Source of the DNA: Clitoria ternatea
Taxonomy: Eukaryota > Streptophyta > Magnoliopsida > Fabales > Fabaceae
Assembly: GCA_037962975.1 (NCBI GenBank)
Contig: JAYKXN010000258.1
Location: forward strand, 16,211 to 80,210
Length of the DNA: 64,000 nt
Direction of reading: 5' to 3'
Shown here: positions 63,501 through 64,000 of the stretch, one piece after another
How positions within the stretch are numbered: position 1 is the stretch's first letter
How the letters are laid out: each line of letters begins with the position of its first letter
The notes under the pieces: model-generated
Told to the model about the DNA's origin: nothing
What the model saw: only the letters and a program-made list of their open reading frames with translations
Database searches by the model: none
Translations under genes and position numbers: made by a program

Positions 63501-64000
63501 TTTATTAAGAAATTTAGTCATTTTTGGTAAAAATATTAAACTTGTCAATTATTCTTGGTATACTTTTAAAATTACATTGAATAGTAAGGAAGAAAGATCA
63601 ATGATTATTTCATATTGCACTGATATAAATAGTGTTAAGACTAATTAATAAGGGTATGTGTTGAAAAAAATAATCAATGCACATTGTAAATTGAAAGAAG
63701 TCATATAAAATTAACAATAAAAATTCCAAAACACGTCTCACAAAAGGGATAAGGGAAAATACATTAAAAACTAAAAAAATAAAATATATTATTTATATTT
63801 TTATTATAATAAATATATTTTAAATTAAATGCATCAAATAAGACTTGTTGTGATCCCTTACATGTTTTTCTTACTAAATAAACCTTAAAAAATAAGAGAA
63901 CATAATTATTAAAATATATATAATTTGTTAATTATTTTTGTCAGATTCTTTTATTATTGATCTTTACTATCAATAAATGGAAAACAGAATTAATCATCTT
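60504..64000. repeat. Satellite B array, block 4 (copy of block 2, cut by window end)
   Basis: Landmarks are at 60961, 61800, 62539 and 63351, matching 29292, 30131, 30870 and 31682 with a shift of 31,669. The same loss of one inverted-repeat arm is seen near 63135. No gene is seen. Confidence 0.92.

Larger units (their letters stand above)
35762..64000. repeat. 31.69-kb tandem duplication, unit 2 (cut by window end)
   Basis: It repeats unit 1 from about 4067 onward, and the last base of the window corresponds to about 32331 of unit 1. It is nearly identical base for base. Visible differences include TA-tract lengths (35907-35922, 37785-37801, 56792-56815) and single bases such as t at 7905 versus c at the matching site near 39585. 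Confidence 0.95.

Noticed and set aside
1..64000. Transposase, LTR retrotransposon, tRNA or rRNA genes
   Set aside because: I saw no transposase or reverse transcriptase motifs, no LTR pair with primer-binding site, and no recognisable tRNA or rRNA segment. A computed search (tRNAscan, profile search) would be needed to exclude small degraded pieces.

Overview
This is nuclear, repeat-dominated DNA from a flowering plant. It is very AT-rich and contains no intact protein-coding gene that I can support. The plant assignment rests on two signals. One is a CACTA (En/Spm-type) transposon end that reads CACTACAAGAAAA on the minus strand. The other is a set of intron-containing fragments of a V-type H+-ATPase subunit a (VHA-a) gene. 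A eudicot is likely, but the species cannot be named from sequence alone.

Layout: 1-3084 is a non-autonomous, gene-carrying CACTA element, with about 90 bp of its left end outside the window. 3085-8060 is satellite A (monomer about 935-950 bp). 8061-21228 is satellite B (full monomer about 847 bp). 21229-26838 is satellite A. 26839-28834 is a right-truncated copy of the CACTA element. 28835-35761 is satellite B. 35762-39746 is A, 39747-52913 is B, 52914-58507 is A, 58508-60503 is a second truncated CACTA copy, and 60504-64000 is B.

The main large-scale structure is a tandem duplication. About 31.69 kb (roughly 4067-35761) is followed directly by a near-identical second copy (35762 to beyond 64000). 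The two copies differ mostly in the length of TA microsatellites and by scattered single bases. Both carry the same A/B satellite borders and the same truncated CACTA element, so the borders are older than the duplication.

The CACTA element carries, in order: a left terminal repeat, a segment with two CACGTG boxes and a CT-rich leader-like stretch, intron-like DNA, and then three or four VHA-a exons with introns and splice sites still recognisable. The exons have lost a 16-codon block in one membrane segment and have a stop codon at the end of the third exon, so they are a pseudogene. The element's 3-bp target duplication (agg) and its reconstructed empty site (tgtgtaggctatgatgag) lie inside a satellite A monomer. 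The element therefore inserted into the array and was later copied along with it.

The most unusual signals outside the transposon are in satellite B. Most monomers carry a GC-rich alternating purine-pyrimidine block and an imperfect inverted repeat. Short open reading frames in the satellites recur with the monomers and are not genes.
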